Assembly: GCA_017652345.1 (NCBI GenBank)
Contig: JAGCBE010000040.1
Span: forward strand, 1-64,000
Source: Methanobrevibacter sp.
GTDB lineage: Archaea > Methanobacteriota > Methanobacteria > Methanobacteriales > Methanobacteriaceae
Direction of reading: 5' to 3'
DNA: 64,000 nucleotides
In this document: piece after piece, positions 40,926 to 50,470 of the stretch
Layout: the number at the start of each line of letters is the position of its first letter
Numbering within the stretch: the stretch's first letter is position 1
Translations under genes and position numbers: made by a program
The notes under the pieces: generated by a model
Told to the model about the DNA's origin: nothing
Database searches by the model: none
Seen by the model: the letters and a program-made list of their open reading frames with translations, nothing else

Positions 40926-41522
40926 ATGCATCATAGTGACATAATTAATTATTTTATTAAGAAATATGATTTAAAATCATATCTAGAAATTGGAACAAGA
41001 AATAGAGAATCAAATTTCAATAAAATAATAGCACCAGATAAATTGTGTATTGACCCAGACCCAAATGCTAAAGCAGATTTAGTTTTAACATCTGATGAAT
41101 TTTTTAAAATTAGTAATAAACAATTTGATATAGTTTTTGTAGACGGTTTACATGAGGGACATCAAGTATATAGAGATATAAAAAATTCTATAAAATGTTT
41201 GAGTTCAAAAGGTGTAATACTTTGTCATGACATAAATCCAAAAACTTGGGATAATGCTTATGACTTTGAAGATTATGCAGGAAAAGGTATTTGGAATGGT
41301 GATAGCTGGAAAGGATTTGTAAAGTATAGATTTGAAAGTGATTATGAATGTTATACTATACCTGAAGACGAAGCCGATGTTGGAATTATAGATACAAATT
41401 TAGTTAGTACTTTACAAGAGAAAAAACATTATAATATAAGTGAATTAATTTTTGCTCATTTGAATTCTGATAGAAATAACCTATTAAATATCAAAACTTT
41501 AGAAGAAATGGGAATTGAATAA
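40926..41522 (+). CDS. SAM-dependent methyltransferase (Methyltransf_24-like)
   Basis: 198 residues. Y-L-E-I-G-T-R-N-R-E-S-N SAM loop, C-I-D-P-D-P, F-V-D-G-L-H-E-G-H-Q-V-Y-R-D-I, and I-L-C-H-D-I-N-P: a third member of the same enzyme class as 36303 and 37052 but more distant. AggtgA ribosome site. Substrate unknown; modification of a surface glycan or small molecule is possible. Confidence 0.7.
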   Translation: MHHSDIINYFIKKYDLKSYLEIGTRNRESNFNKIIAPDKLCIDPDPNAKADLVLTSDEFFKISNKQFDIVFVDGLHEGHQVYRDIKNSIKCLSSKGVILCHDINPKTWDNAYDFEDYAGKGIWNGDSWKGFVKYRFESDYECYTIPEDEADVGIIDTNLVSTLQEKKHYNISELIFAHLNSDRNNLLNIKTLEEMGIE

Positions 41523-41528
41523 TCAAAT

Positions 41529-41536
41529 TATAAATA
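41529..41536 (+). promoter_or_regulatory. late promoter TATAAATA
   Basis: Exact late octamer only four bases before the ATG at 41541, too close for a normal leader. Confidence 0.6.
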
Positions 41537-41540
41537 TAAT

Positions 41541-42011
41541 ATGAAAGGAATTGACACAATATATCTTGATATGGATGGTTGCATAGTTGATTTTCGCAAG
41601 GGTTGCGAAGAATTAGATGCAATTGAAGGCTATAAAGTTGATTGGGAAAAGGTTCATGCCAACGGTATTGATTTCTGGGCAAATCTACCCTGGACACCTG
41701 AAGGCGAACGATTCTACAAATGGCTAGAGAAATATTGTGATGAACAAGGTATTGACCTTTGTATCTTGTCTCAAGTCAATTACGATGAAGGCGTACAAGG
41801 TAAATATGAATGGTTAATGAACAATACTAGAGTTCCTAACAAAAATATTTACATTGTTAAGACAGGTAAAGCCAAAGCAAAATATGCTTCAAATAGCAGT
41901 TTGTTGATTGATGACTTTGGAAAGAACATAGAATCATTCGTAATGGCAGGTGGCAAAGGCATTAAATTTGAAAGTCCCGGTCAAGTAAGACAAGAATTAA
42001 TGAAGTTGTAG
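41541..42011 (+). CDS. HAD-type 5'(3')-deoxyribonucleotidase, second copy
   Basis: 156 residues. Y-L-D-M-D-G-C-I-V-D-F (motif I with both Asp), C-I-L-S-Q-V (motif II Ser), and S-L-L-I-D-D-F-G-K-N-I (motif IV). Same NT5C-type family as 2447 but clearly diverged. Two copies in one phage suggest different substrates. No ribosome site; possible leaderless translation. Confidence 0.78.
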   Translation: MKGIDTIYLDMDGCIVDFRKGCEELDAIEGYKVDWEKVHANGIDFWANLPWTPEGERFYKWLEKYCDEQGIDLCILSQVNYDEGVQGKYEWLMNNTRVPNKNIYIVKTGKAKAKYASNSSLLIDDFGKNIESFVMAGGKGIKFESPGQVRQELMKL

Positions 42012-42021
42012 GAGTGTGGGA

Positions 42022-42648
42022 ATGGCTGAAGAACAGAAAGCAATTAGTTCACATTTGGATGAATATTACCATGTCTTTAAAAATGGTACTACAGCTCGTT
42101 TGAATGTATCTCCTTGGACTAGACAGACTGTTGCAGATGGTTATTGGCAAAACAACAATAACATTAGACCATTGAGTGCTAGAGATGTTTATTTGGCTGA
42201 ATGCATTGAAAATTTGAGTGCCAACCAGATTGTTTATAATGCTGGTGAAGGTATTAAAATTGAAATGACAGACCCAACTTCATCTAGAGACTTTAACCAA
42301 TACACGATTTCAGTAGATGATGATGAATACAAAGAAAAAGTGTATGAATTTAGTGAAGAAGGTTTTGATGTTTCAACAGAAACAGATGTTGGTAAAGTAA
42401 CATATAATGTTGATTTGAAATATGACGGTACAACTATTAAATGGGATGATACAAAAGGTTTGTATTGCGATTTGACTGGAGTAATTGCAACAAGTTATTC
42501 AGCTAGAAATATTGTTGAAAGAAAACAATACGATTATAGTTATGAAATGTCTAATTTAAATGTACAATTTACTTCAAATATTTCTAATACAATGCTTGGT
42601 GAAAATGGTATTGACCCAGATGTTGGTACAATAGTATTTGTAGGATAA
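42022..42648 (+). CDS. tail/fibre accessory protein, paralogue of the next gene
   Basis: 208 residues from the ATG at 42022 (aggag site). Shares with the 42650 product an N-terminal block with a (V/F)-x-D-G, a later R-D-V-Y-L-A-x-x-I-E and an A-G-x-G-I region. Rest beta-rich, Asp/Thr/Tyr-heavy. Probably an adhesin or baseplate-fibre component by context. No known family. Confidence 0.55.
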   Translation: MAEEQKAISSHLDEYYHVFKNGTTARLNVSPWTRQTVADGYWQNNNNIRPLSARDVYLAECIENLSANQIVYNAGEGIKIEMTDPTSSRDFNQYTISVDDDEYKEKVYEFSEEGFDVSTETDVGKVTYNVDLKYDGTTIKWDDTKGLYCDLTGVIATSYSARNIVERKQYDYSYEMSNLNVQFTSNISNTMLGENGIDPDVGTIVFVG

Positions 42649-42649
42649 G

Positions 42650-43513
42650 ATGGCAGAAATAGTATATCATTTATATGAAAGTGCCCATAATTTCAATGAT
42701 GGTGTTAATACTGCAGTAAATTTGATTCCTCAACAATGGAATAGATTTACTGTTACAGATGGTTTAGCATTTACAGAAAACACACTTTCAGCATTGCATT
42801 ATAGAGATGTGTATTTAGCAAATGCCATTGAATCAGTTTCAAGTGAATTGACGAACAAATATAGTGCTGGTTTAGGAATTTACATCAATACAGCAACAAA
42901 TACCATTTCACGAAATATCACTGAAAATGATTACAAATACAGTAAAGAATTTGGTGTATTAGAAGACCCAGATAAGTACATTGTTAGTTTAAATGTAAGT
43001 CATGATGCAGATAATAGATTAGGTTTTGATTCTAATGGATTTTTGACTTATAGTTATGATGATACACAAGTAACATCTTGGATTGAATATAATGAAACAC
43101 CGGAAGACAATCCAACAATTTTACCATCTGAACCGACAAATGAAATAAGTGCAGATGGTGGTTCAACTACAACAATTGAAGGAATTACTTACACAACAAC
43201 AGGTCTTCCTACAACAGCAAGATTTATAAATGTAGATATATCACATTATGCTGGTACATTGATAAGTACTTTTGGCGGACCTAATGAAAATTATGCTGAA
43301 TATACAAATGTAAAAATGCCAGATGGAACTTACGAAATGACTGACATTGTAACATCAGCAAAGAAAAATGGTCACCCTGTTGCATACGATATATTTGACC
43401 CATTTGATAGAAATAAATTTGGATTAACCGCAGGTGTGAATGTGTCCGGTGGACCGAACTATATTACAGATAGTGTTGATATGGTTCCGGACAATGTGTT
43501 TTTTATTTGGTAA
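42650..43513 (+). CDS. tail/fibre accessory protein
   Basis: 287 residues. Contains Y-R-D-V-Y-L-A-N-A-I-E-S and A-G-L-G-I-Y-I, paralogous to the preceding gene. Thr/Ser/Pro-rich centre, then a beta-like C-terminus with V-S-G-G-P-N-Y-I. Starts one base after the previous stop. Likely structural. Confidence 0.55.
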   Translation: MAEIVYHLYESAHNFNDGVNTAVNLIPQQWNRFTVTDGLAFTENTLSALHYRDVYLANAIESVSSELTNKYSAGLGIYINTATNTISRNITENDYKYSKEFGVLEDPDKYIVSLNVSHDADNRLGFDSNGFLTYSYDDTQVTSWIEYNETPEDNPTILPSEPTNEISADGGSTTTIEGITYTTTGLPTTARFINVDISHYAGTLISTFGGPNENYAEYTNVKMPDGTYEMTDIVTSAKKNGHPVAYDIFDPFDRNKFGLTAGVNVSGGPNYITDSVDMVPDNVFFIW

Positions 43514-43516
43514 TGT

Positions 43517-46099
43517 ATGGCTTATTATTATAAAGATAAATCAACTGGTAAAGTTTGGACTGACCAAGATGTTAATGGTGCTTCACCAATTAAAGAAGTA
43601 TATCGTTTTAAAACAATGCAGCCTTCAACTTCAGATACAGCTTATGGAGCTGGTGAAGGTTGTGGTCATCAATCTTTCTATATTAAAGATGGCTCATTGC
43701 CATTTTTCAATACAGGTTATGACAGCAATAATCCTATTGAAGAAATTGAATATGGTTATATGCCAATATTCCAAGTAGCTATAAGTAGTATTAGTGGTAA
43801 ATATAATTTTACAAATGCGGGTTTGACTACATACATAAAGCCTTATAATATAACACCAATGCTATATAAGACTGAACTATTCAAGTATAATCAAGGATAT
43901 TACGATAATAGTATTTCAGATGTTGATTATTTAAGTGGTGGTAAATTATCTTGGAGAATGGGTGAAGAAAATTTAGGTTATTTTAATTATTCAAAACACG
44001 GACCAAACCAAGAATTTCACTCAAATGTTTCAGCAGAATTTAATTTATGTAAAGCCTTTTTGAGTGATAATTTTGATAATAATTCAACCTTTGGTCATTT
44101 CATTAAGTCTGAACCATTAGTAACCAATACTTATAATTGCAATAATAAATTTGATTTTATAACTCATTCACAAGATATCACTCCACATTTTACATTAGAT
44201 ATTTCTCAAATTAAGAATGCTGGCGGTACAAAAGTTAAACTTAAAATGGAAGGTTTGTATCTTTATGCAAACAATAATTTCACAAGTTTTTCTGCAACAC
44301 CTTCCCTAAGCAATAATCTAGAAGAAGTTTTTATACAAAATTCAGATTCATTTAGTGCAGATTTATCACAACAAAATTATAAGAAATATTGTCAAGCATT
44401 ATTTTATACAACAAATAATAATGAATTATGGCAAGGTGTTACAGACTTATCAGCAAGTTTGTATAATGGTGATATAAGTTCAAATCTAAAGAAAGCAACA
44501 AATATACAAACTGATGTTCCTGTTGTTAAATCACAACAAGACTATGATATATCAAGTTTTAAATATAATGATAGTTTTGTAAAAGAAAAACAATCACTAG
44601 ATGACCCAAATGTCTGGAAGCATATGTGTTTGCAGTATGTTCAAGACACAAAAATGTATACTGGTGTTGAATCTGAAACTGGTGCTTGTCCTAATACTGT
44701 TACTGCTGGTACCCAGCATGTTTGTGCTAAATATTGCCCATTCTGTACTAATGGTGTTAATGACCAACCTATATCAGATATAGCTAAAGATCAAGATGGT
44801 ACAAGATATCTAAGGTGCAAAAGTTATACTTTTGAAAAAGCAAGAAATGTAAGCATGTATAGCATTTTAAATTCAGAACATCTTGCTGATAAAGTAAGAC
44901 AATACGGAAGCAATTTAAGTGGTATTCCTATTCCTGTATATACAGCAGCTAATGACCCATATACACAACCTTATGGATTCTATATGTTCACTAATGATTT
45001 GTATAAACTTTCTGTTGAACAAGGATTGGTTTGTGGTGGAAATGGAAGTGCAAGAAGAATTGTTGTTCTTGCTAATAATTCTAATTGGGTTCGTAGAAAT
45101 GGTAATTGTCCATCTGCGACATATCCAAATAATATAGCTTGGTATGAATGTACAAATTATAGTACCAATAATGTAATCAATGCAGCAACAGCTAAAGTAC
45201 CATGTCCTATTTGTGGTGATGGTTTAACTCATAGTTATGGTGATGGTGATTTTAGATGTTACTGTATGAAAAACAATAAAGATGATGCTATCATTAATCC
45301 TAATGAATCTAGAGGTCAGCCAGGTTACATAGTATGTCCTATATGTAGAGGTACAAAGTCTTACCACCCATATAAGAATCATGTAAGTAGATTTAAATTC
45401 TATGGTAAGAATATTTCTACCGGACCTAAATCGTTCAATGGTTATATCAATGTTGAAGGTCTAGATGGTGTAAATGGTAATTCAAGATATAGAAATGTTA
45501 CTTGGACAGAATCAGATTGGAAAACAAATCCACCAACAGTTCCACAAGAATATGAAGGAGTATGGTGTTCAGCCGAAACAACTGAGGATAATTTCGTTGA
45601 TTATAGAAAGGCATTTTATAATACAACTGCAACTGTATCTGGTGGAGCTTTTAATGATTTTGGTATAGATTCTGCTACATCTTCAAAATGGTTATTGTAT
45701 TCATATACAGCCAATACAGCTAATCCTTCATATAAAGGATTGTATTACGGTCATAATAATAATTTGATTATGTCTCGTTTTGGTGTAAATGACAATACAA
45801 ATAACCACGATTATGATTTGATGTATAAATTTGATACTGAAGACACATTTGGAAATACAATACCTGATACAACACAAGATTTTAATAGTACTGGATATTC
45901 ACCATCTGCAGGTACAAATTATACCTATTCAAGAGTGGTTCTAACAGCAAATATAGATTTAACCAATGTAAACGATAAATATTTGCATGTCTGTTATCCA
46001 TTTGTTACGGTCTACAATGCTACACAAGATACGGCTAGACAAGAGATACAGAAATGTGGCATAATACCGCAAATGATAATGACCTATGAAGCTGAATAA
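43517..46099 (+). CDS. large structural protein with three CxxC zinc-knuckle motifs
   Basis: 860 residues, Asn/Ser/Tyr/Thr-rich like a tail or adhesin protein. Unusual: three Cys-rich knuckles between about residues 400 and 620, with cores C-A-K-Y-C-P-F-C, V-P-C-P-I-C-G-D-G and I-V-C-P-I-C-R-G, followed by further Cys/His. They look like the zinc-ribbon units of DnaJ or rubredoxin, rare in phage fibres. No known family overall. Followed by a terminator. Probably a host-contact or baseplate protein by position. Confidence 0.6.
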   Translation: MAYYYKDKSTGKVWTDQDVNGASPIKEVYRFKTMQPSTSDTAYGAGEGCGHQSFYIKDGSLPFFNTGYDSNNPIEEIEYGYMPIFQVAISSISGKYNFTNAGLTTYIKPYNITPMLYKTELFKYNQGYYDNSISDVDYLSGGKLSWRMGEENLGYFNYSKHGPNQEFHSNVSAEFNLCKAFLSDNFDNNSTFGHFIKSEPLVTNTYNCNNKFDFITHSQDITPHFTLDISQIKNAGGTKVKLKMEGLYLYANNNFTSFSATPSLSNNLEEVFIQNSDSFSADLSQQNYKKYCQALFYTTNNNELWQGVTDLSASLYNGDISSNLKKATNIQTDVPVVKSQQDYDISSFKYNDSFVKEKQSLDDPNVWKHMCLQYVQDTKMYTGVESETGACPNTVTAGTQHVCAKYCPFCTNGVNDQPISDIAKDQDGTRYLRCKSYTFEKARNVSMYSILNSEHLADKVRQYGSNLSGIPIPVYTAANDPYTQPYGFYMFTNDLYKLSVEQGLVCGGNGSARRIVVLANNSNWVRRNGNCPSATYPNNIAWYECTNYSTNNVINAATAKVPCPICGDGLTHSYGDGDFRCYCMKNNKDDAIINPNESRGQPGYIVCPICRGTKSYHPYKNHVSRFKFYGKNISTGPKSFNGYINVEGLDGVNGNSRYRNVTWTESDWKTNPPTVPQEYEGVWCSAETTEDNFVDYRKAFYNTTATVSGGAFNDFGIDSATSSKWLLYSYTANTANPSYKGLYYGHNNNLIMSRFGVNDNTNNHDYDLMYKFDTEDTFGNTIPDTTQDFNSTGYSPSAGTNYTYSRVVLTANIDLTNVNDKYLHVCYPFVTVYNATQDTARQEIQKCGIIPQMIMTYEAE

Positions 46100-46102
46100 A
46101 AT

Positions 46103-46123
46103 GGTGGCTTTTTAGCCACCTTT
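46103..46123 (+). terminator. rho-independent terminator
   Basis: GGTGGCT (46103-46109) pairs with AGCCACC (46114-46120), followed by TTT. Confidence 0.8.
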
Positions 46124-46126
46124 ACT

Positions 46127-46134
46127 TATAAATA
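46127..46134 (+). promoter_or_regulatory. late promoter TATAAATA
   Basis: Exact late octamer giving a leader of about 65 bases before the sheath gene, the longest late leader in the window. Confidence 0.8.
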
Positions 46135-46202
46135 TATTGTATTTAATAAAATTGTGAGTGAGTGATATTATTATTTTCGTTTATTTTATGAGGAATTAAA
46201 TT

Positions 46203-49200
46203 ATGGCTAAATATTCAGTGCCAGGTATATCATTTACCGAAATTGATAATACCGTCCGTTCAAATTCCCTTCCTGGATTGGGAATTGGTGCTATTGTTTT
46301 GAAGTCAAATAAAGGTCCTGTAAACCAAAGAATATTGACTTCTTCTTACGATTATTTCACACAGATTTATGGTGAACCTGAAAATCTAGATGACTATGGT
46401 CACTTTGCTGCCGAAAACTATTTGGCAATTTCTAACCAATTGCTTTGTGTTCGTGCTACTATGGGTGATGAAGGTTATGCTCAGATTCAATATCCATATA
46501 CTGATGCTGATATTAATGACAAATATTTGTCTAAAGATACATCTGAATTCAAGTATATCAACAATGAAGATGATTCACAGTTGAAATTGCTTGGACCTCT
46601 TGATACTGTCACTACTGTTTCTGCTTTGACTACATCTGGTGAATGGGTTGCAAACGATTATACATCTGCATTCGCATTACAGCAAAGAGCTCAATATGCA
46701 ACAATTAAAGATTTGATTACAGATGCTCCAGCTTCCATTGCTGTCTATAAGACTGTATGTGAATCTAAGCCAAATGAAGAAGCTACATTGGATGAAGAAT
46801 GTATTGTAAAAGATTATGGTCAATATCTTGAATTTGCTACAAAGGTAAGTAATACCGGTGAAGTTACAAAGAAATGTGACGATTTGATTTTCACTAATAA
46901 AGCATGGGAATCTAGTGGAATTTCACCAGATGCATTTGCTGTAAATAAGACTCCAATTACTTATACTACAACCGGTGAAGAAACGACTGCAACCCAAGTA
47001 ATTAAGGGATACAAAACACAATTTGTTGTTCCAGGAACTGATACATTGAATGGTGAACCGATTTCTTTGACGGCTTATTTCTCTGAAGAATTGGTAGATA
47101 AAATTTTAAGTGCACAAAATGATTCTACTTATGAAGGTGAATTTACTTATCAAGAAATATTCACACCAACAAGTTTCTATGCGGGTTCTGCAGAACAAAC
47201 TACAGCATATTGTTCAGAACCTGAAGATGCATTGAAGATTGTATTCCGTGACTGGGATGACATTACCAATAAGACTCATTATGTATTGTCTGCTGACTTC
47301 GTAAATTCTGTTGGTCAAGCTGCTGGTATTCAATTCCGTGAATATGGTTTCAATACCAAACAGGAAGCATTGATTGCATTGAATGGTGATGATGCTCCAA
47401 CTGAATCAACTGAATGGACTGATAGAAAAGATGTTTATGTAATCAAATTGAGCGAATTGTTCAACATTGACCCAGATAAAGTATCTGAACTTGCTGACGA
47501 ATATGGTGTAGATGTTGCTGAAATTACCACAGACAAATATTCATTGTTGAAATATTACGATGTATGGAATGGTAAACCATTAGACGAAGATGGTAACTTT
47601 GATACAGATAGTTATAAAGAAAATCTAACAGAAAAAATTATCTACACTGAAGATTGGGACTTGTTCAAGGGTTCTAACGAAAAAAACAAACCATACAATG
47701 AGTTCTTGTTCTGGACAATTGCTGAAAAGAATGCTACCAAAGCTCAAACTGTTGCAACATATGTACAGAACAATCCAAATGGCGTAGTAATTCCTTGGCA
47801 AGATGGTTTACAGAAAGAAGGCGAAAGCGAAAAACCAATCAATAAGATGGTTGCTATTGCATCTTCCGAAGTATTAAATTCCACAAATGATACTTATAGA
47901 GATGGTTATACTATTTCTATTGAATCTGACGATGAACCAGGTAATGGTGACATTGAACAGTATGTATCTAACAAGAACAATCAGTTGATTATCGCTTCAA
48001 TTGGTCCTGGTGAATATGGTAATGATATTGGTGTATCTGTTATCACTACTGAATGTGCTGACATTCCAGCATTGAATCACCAGAATGCTTTCAACTGGAA
48101 ATATCGTTATGACGATGAAGACCAGGTTGATAATGATGTAGACGATTTGACTTGGAAGAAGGTCTATCGTATCAATGTTTATGTAAAGACCAAGACCCAA
48201 ACTCCTGATGCTGCTTGGGGAACTGGTATGGAAGCATTGTTGAAGGACCCAATTGAATCTTGGTATGTTTCCAATGACCCACAAGCAAAGGATGCTGAAG
48301 GTAATTCCTTGTTTGCACCAAATGTCATTAACGGACATTCTGAATACATTTATGTATCTCGTAATTCTGTAAATGATGCCAAGACTGGTGCTGGTACTTA
48401 TGCTCAACCTTCTCAAACATTCGCAATTTATCAATTGACTGGTGGTGCTAACTCCAAGAAGAACAATGTAACTGAAAAGACTGCTGCCTTGAAACTCTAT
48501 CGTGATAGACAGAAGGCTGATTTTGATATCTTGTTCAATGTTGAAGCAATTGATTCATTCAATAGCCGTCAGCGTTATGGTGCAATGCAGAGAAAGATTG
48601 CTGAAATTGCATCTTCTAGAAAGATTGATATTGGTGTAGTCCAACTTACCTCTAAGGAATCAAAAACTATTAAGAGACAACTTGGAGAATCTAAGATGTT
48701 CTCATTCAACAATGGTTCTTATGTAGCTGCTTATGGTGGTTATGATAAGTATTACAATGGTACACTTGGTTCTTGGATTTATCTACCAAAATCTGTAGCT
48801 GGTGCTTGTGCAATGGCATACTGTGATATGTTCTCTTATCCTTGGATGGCACCTGCCGGTGTTGCTCGTGGTGGTATTCAATATACTTCCGGACAACTTT
48901 CTCGTTTGACTGACGATGAAATTGGACAGCTATATGACAACAATGTTAATACATCTCGTCAATGTGGTGGATTTGGTGAAGTCCTTTGGGGTCACAAAAC
49001 TGCATTGAAGAAAGAATCTGCATTGAATAGAATCAATGTTCGTAGATGTTTGAACTACATTGAAAAGCAACTTGAAAATATGATGGTTCCTTACTTGTTC
49101 CAGCAAAATACTCCAAATACTCGTAGTGCTGCAAAGAACTCAATTGATGCATTCTTGTCAAGAGTTCAGGCTGCCGAAGGTATTTTGGAATATAAACTTT

Positions 49201-49334
49201 CTGTTACTGCAGATCCTGAAGACCAACATATTATGAATGTCAATATTAGATTGGTTCCTGCCGAAGCAATTGAATATATTGATGTTAAGATTACTATTGA
49301 TAGAAATACTGGTGTTACTGCAGAAGAAGTTTAA
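46203..49334 (+). CDS. contractile tail sheath protein (gp18-like), enlarged
   Basis: 1043 residues against 659 in T4. N-terminus Y-S-V-P-G-I-S-F-T-E-I-D plus G-I-G-A-I-V-L-K-S-N-K-G-P is the sheath signature. The C-terminal core has G-G-Y-D-K-Y-Y-N-G-T, A-G-V-A-R-G-G-I-Q-Y and the final V-P-A-E-A-I-E-Y-I-D-V-K-I-T-I. The extra ~380 residues lie in the middle (about 100-600) and are Asp/Glu/Thr-rich, probably surface-exposed protrusion domains. Strong tgaggaa ribosome site and long leader fit an abundant late protein. Confidence 0.9.
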   Translation: MAKYSVPGISFTEIDNTVRSNSLPGLGIGAIVLKSNKGPVNQRILTSSYDYFTQIYGEPENLDDYGHFAAENYLAISNQLLCVRATMGDEGYAQIQYPYTDADINDKYLSKDTSEFKYINNEDDSQLKLLGPLDTVTTVSALTTSGEWVANDYTSAFALQQRAQYATIKDLITDAPASIAVYKTVCESKPNEEATLDEECIVKDYGQYLEFATKVSNTGEVTKKCDDLIFTNKAWESSGISPDAFAVNKTPITYTTTGEETTATQVIKGYKTQFVVPGTDTLNGEPISLTAYFSEELVDKILSAQNDSTYEGEFTYQEIFTPTSFYAGSAEQTTAYCSEPEDALKIVFRDWDDITNKTHYVLSADFVNSVGQAAGIQFREYGFNTKQEALIALNGDDAPTESTEWTDRKDVYVIKLSELFNIDPDKVSELADEYGVDVAEITTDKYSLLKYYDVWNGKPLDEDGNFDTDSYKENLTEKIIYTEDWDLFKGSNEKNKPYNEFLFWTIAEKNATKAQTVATYVQNNPNGVVIPWQDGLQKEGESEKPINKMVAIASSEVLNSTNDTYRDGYTISIESDDEPGNGDIEQYVSNKNNQLIIASIGPGEYGNDIGVSVITTECADIPALNHQNAFNWKYRYDDEDQVDNDVDDLTWKKVYRINVYVKTKTQTPDAAWGTGMEALLKDPIESWYVSNDPQAKDAEGNSLFAPNVINGHSEYIYVSRNSVNDAKTGAGTYAQPSQTFAIYQLTGGANSKKNNVTEKTAALKLYRDRQKADFDILFNVEAIDSFNSRQRYGAMQRKIAEIASSRKIDIGVVQLTSKESKTIKRQLGESKMFSFNNGSYVAAYGGYDKYYNGTLGSWIYLPKSVAGACAMAYCDMFSYPWMAPAGVARGGIQYTSGQLSRLTDDEIGQLYDNNVNTSRQCGGFGEVLWGHKTALKKESALNRINVRRCLNYIEKQLENMMVPYLFQQNTPNTRSAAKNSIDAFLSRVQAAEGILEYKLSVTADPEDQHIMNVNIRLVPAEAIEYIDVKITIDRNTGVTAEEV

Positions 49335-49356
49335 TTCAATTTACATTAGATAATTT

Positions 49357-49387
49357 AAAGCCATATCTTAATTGATATGGCTTTTTT
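49357..49387 (+). terminator. rho-independent terminator
   Basis: AAAGCCATATC (49357-49367) pairs with GATATGGCTTT (49374-49384), followed by TTT. Confidence 0.85.
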
Positions 49388-49394
49388 ATAAATA
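49387..49394 (+). promoter_or_regulatory. late promoter TATAAATA
   Basis: Exact late octamer directly behind the terminator, 28 bases before the ATG at 49422. Confidence 0.8.
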
Positions 49395-49421
49395 CAATAT
49401 AAAACATAATGGAGATTTTCT

Positions 49422-50090
49422 ATGCTATTAAGTGAAGCTAAAAAGATATTGGAATCTAAAGGATTTTGTGTTTTGACTGAAAAGACTGATGATGAACTAG
49501 AATTTATTATCAATGTTTATATCAAACACGATACTGTTAAGAGAGCAGATATGACAACTAAAGAAGGTCGCAGAACATATCATATGTTGGCTCGTTCTTA
49601 TGGTTTGAAGGAATCCGAAGAAGTTCAAAAGATGGGTGGTGCAACCGTTGGTATGTTCCACAAATCATCTGATAAGGTCAATAAAGCTTGGACTTGGATT
49701 GATATGGATGCACTTAAAGAAAAACTGGCTAAGTATGGTTTTGATATTTCTGAACAACATACACAAGCAACTGTATCTAAAGATGTTGAAGATCAGCCAG
49801 TTGTTCAATGGGGACATACTGGTGCTTATGGTGAAAATTCAAATGAAATCTATCATTTCATTACTACATCTGAAAGAACTTGGCAAATCAAATTGGTTGG
49901 AACATTGGAAAAGTTTACTGAATTTATGATTGACCGTGGAGAAAATTTAGATGGTTCAATGGATGATTTGGAAACTTGTGTTAAACACGATGATGGTGTT
50001 TATCATATTGAAAAATTAATCAAATCAGTAATTCCAGCATATGCAACAGATGACAACTATGAAATTAAGGTTAGTGTAAAATTTAATTAA
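49422..50090 (+). CDS. tagged protein of unknown function (head-targeting-like)
   Basis: 222 residues. Tag L-S-E-A-K-K-I-L-E-S-K-G-F then V-L-T-E (LxE site). The mature ~200 residues show I-N-V-Y-I-K-H-D-T-V-K-R, a W-T-W-I-D segment and a beta-rich C-terminus; no known fold recognised. Own late promoter, ggag site and terminator. By its tag a candidate packaged effector comparable to the ADP-ribosyltransferase at 26706. Confidence 0.6.
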   Translation: MLLSEAKKILESKGFCVLTEKTDDELEFIINVYIKHDTVKRADMTTKEGRRTYHMLARSYGLKESEEVQKMGGATVGMFHKSSDKVNKAWTWIDMDALKEKLAKYGFDISEQHTQATVSKDVEDQPVVQWGHTGAYGENSNEIYHFITTSERTWQIKLVGTLEKFTEFMIDRGENLDGSMDDLETCVKHDDGVYHIEKLIKSVIPAYATDDNYEIKVSVKFN

Positions 50091-50113
50091 CATTAAAATA
50101 AGTTTACAATTGG

Positions 50114-50142
50114 AAGCAACCCTATTAAATGGGTTGCTTTTT
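50114..50142 (+). terminator. rho-independent terminator
   Basis: AAGCAACCC (50114-50122) pairs with GGGTTGCTT (50131-50139), followed by TTT. Confidence 0.85.
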
Positions 50143-50143
50143 C

Positions 50144-50151
50144 TATAAATA
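50144..50151 (+). promoter_or_regulatory. late promoter TATAAATA
   Basis: Exact late octamer 16 bases before the ATG at 50168, with a gaggt site between. Confidence 0.8.
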
Positions 50152-50167
50152 AATTTGTGAGGTTATT

Positions 50168-50470
50168 ATGGAAGATTTAGAAGAACTGTATGTGAATTTA
50201 AATTTTATATTTAAGAACGAAAAAATGATGAAGCGTTCAATTCAAGAAAATTTATTTGAATTGGATTATATCAAAGTTTATGTTTTGGTATTGGCTTATT
50301 TAAACTTATGTGAAGTTCCTAAAAATATTTTGGAAATTTGCATAAATGGTCAATTACCAGATAAGCAATATGAAGAAATCTATACTTTTCTATCAGATAA
50401 ATGGGAAGAAAAGGCCAAAGAAGAAATAGAAGACATCATATTTGCAGTAGAAAATGGTGAGGATTTCTAA
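50168..50470 (+). CDS. unknown small acidic protein
   Basis: 100 residues, helical, with E-E-K-A-K-E-E-I-E-D-I-I and the terminus N-G-E-D-F, which resembles the DF-tail but without the basic helix. Its stop overlaps the next start (TAATG). Function unknown. Confidence 0.55.
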   Translation: MEDLEELYVNLNFIFKNEKMMKRSIQENLFELDYIKVYVLVLAYLNLCEVPKNILEICINGQLPDKQYEEIYTFLSDKWEEKAKEEIEDIIFAVENGEDF

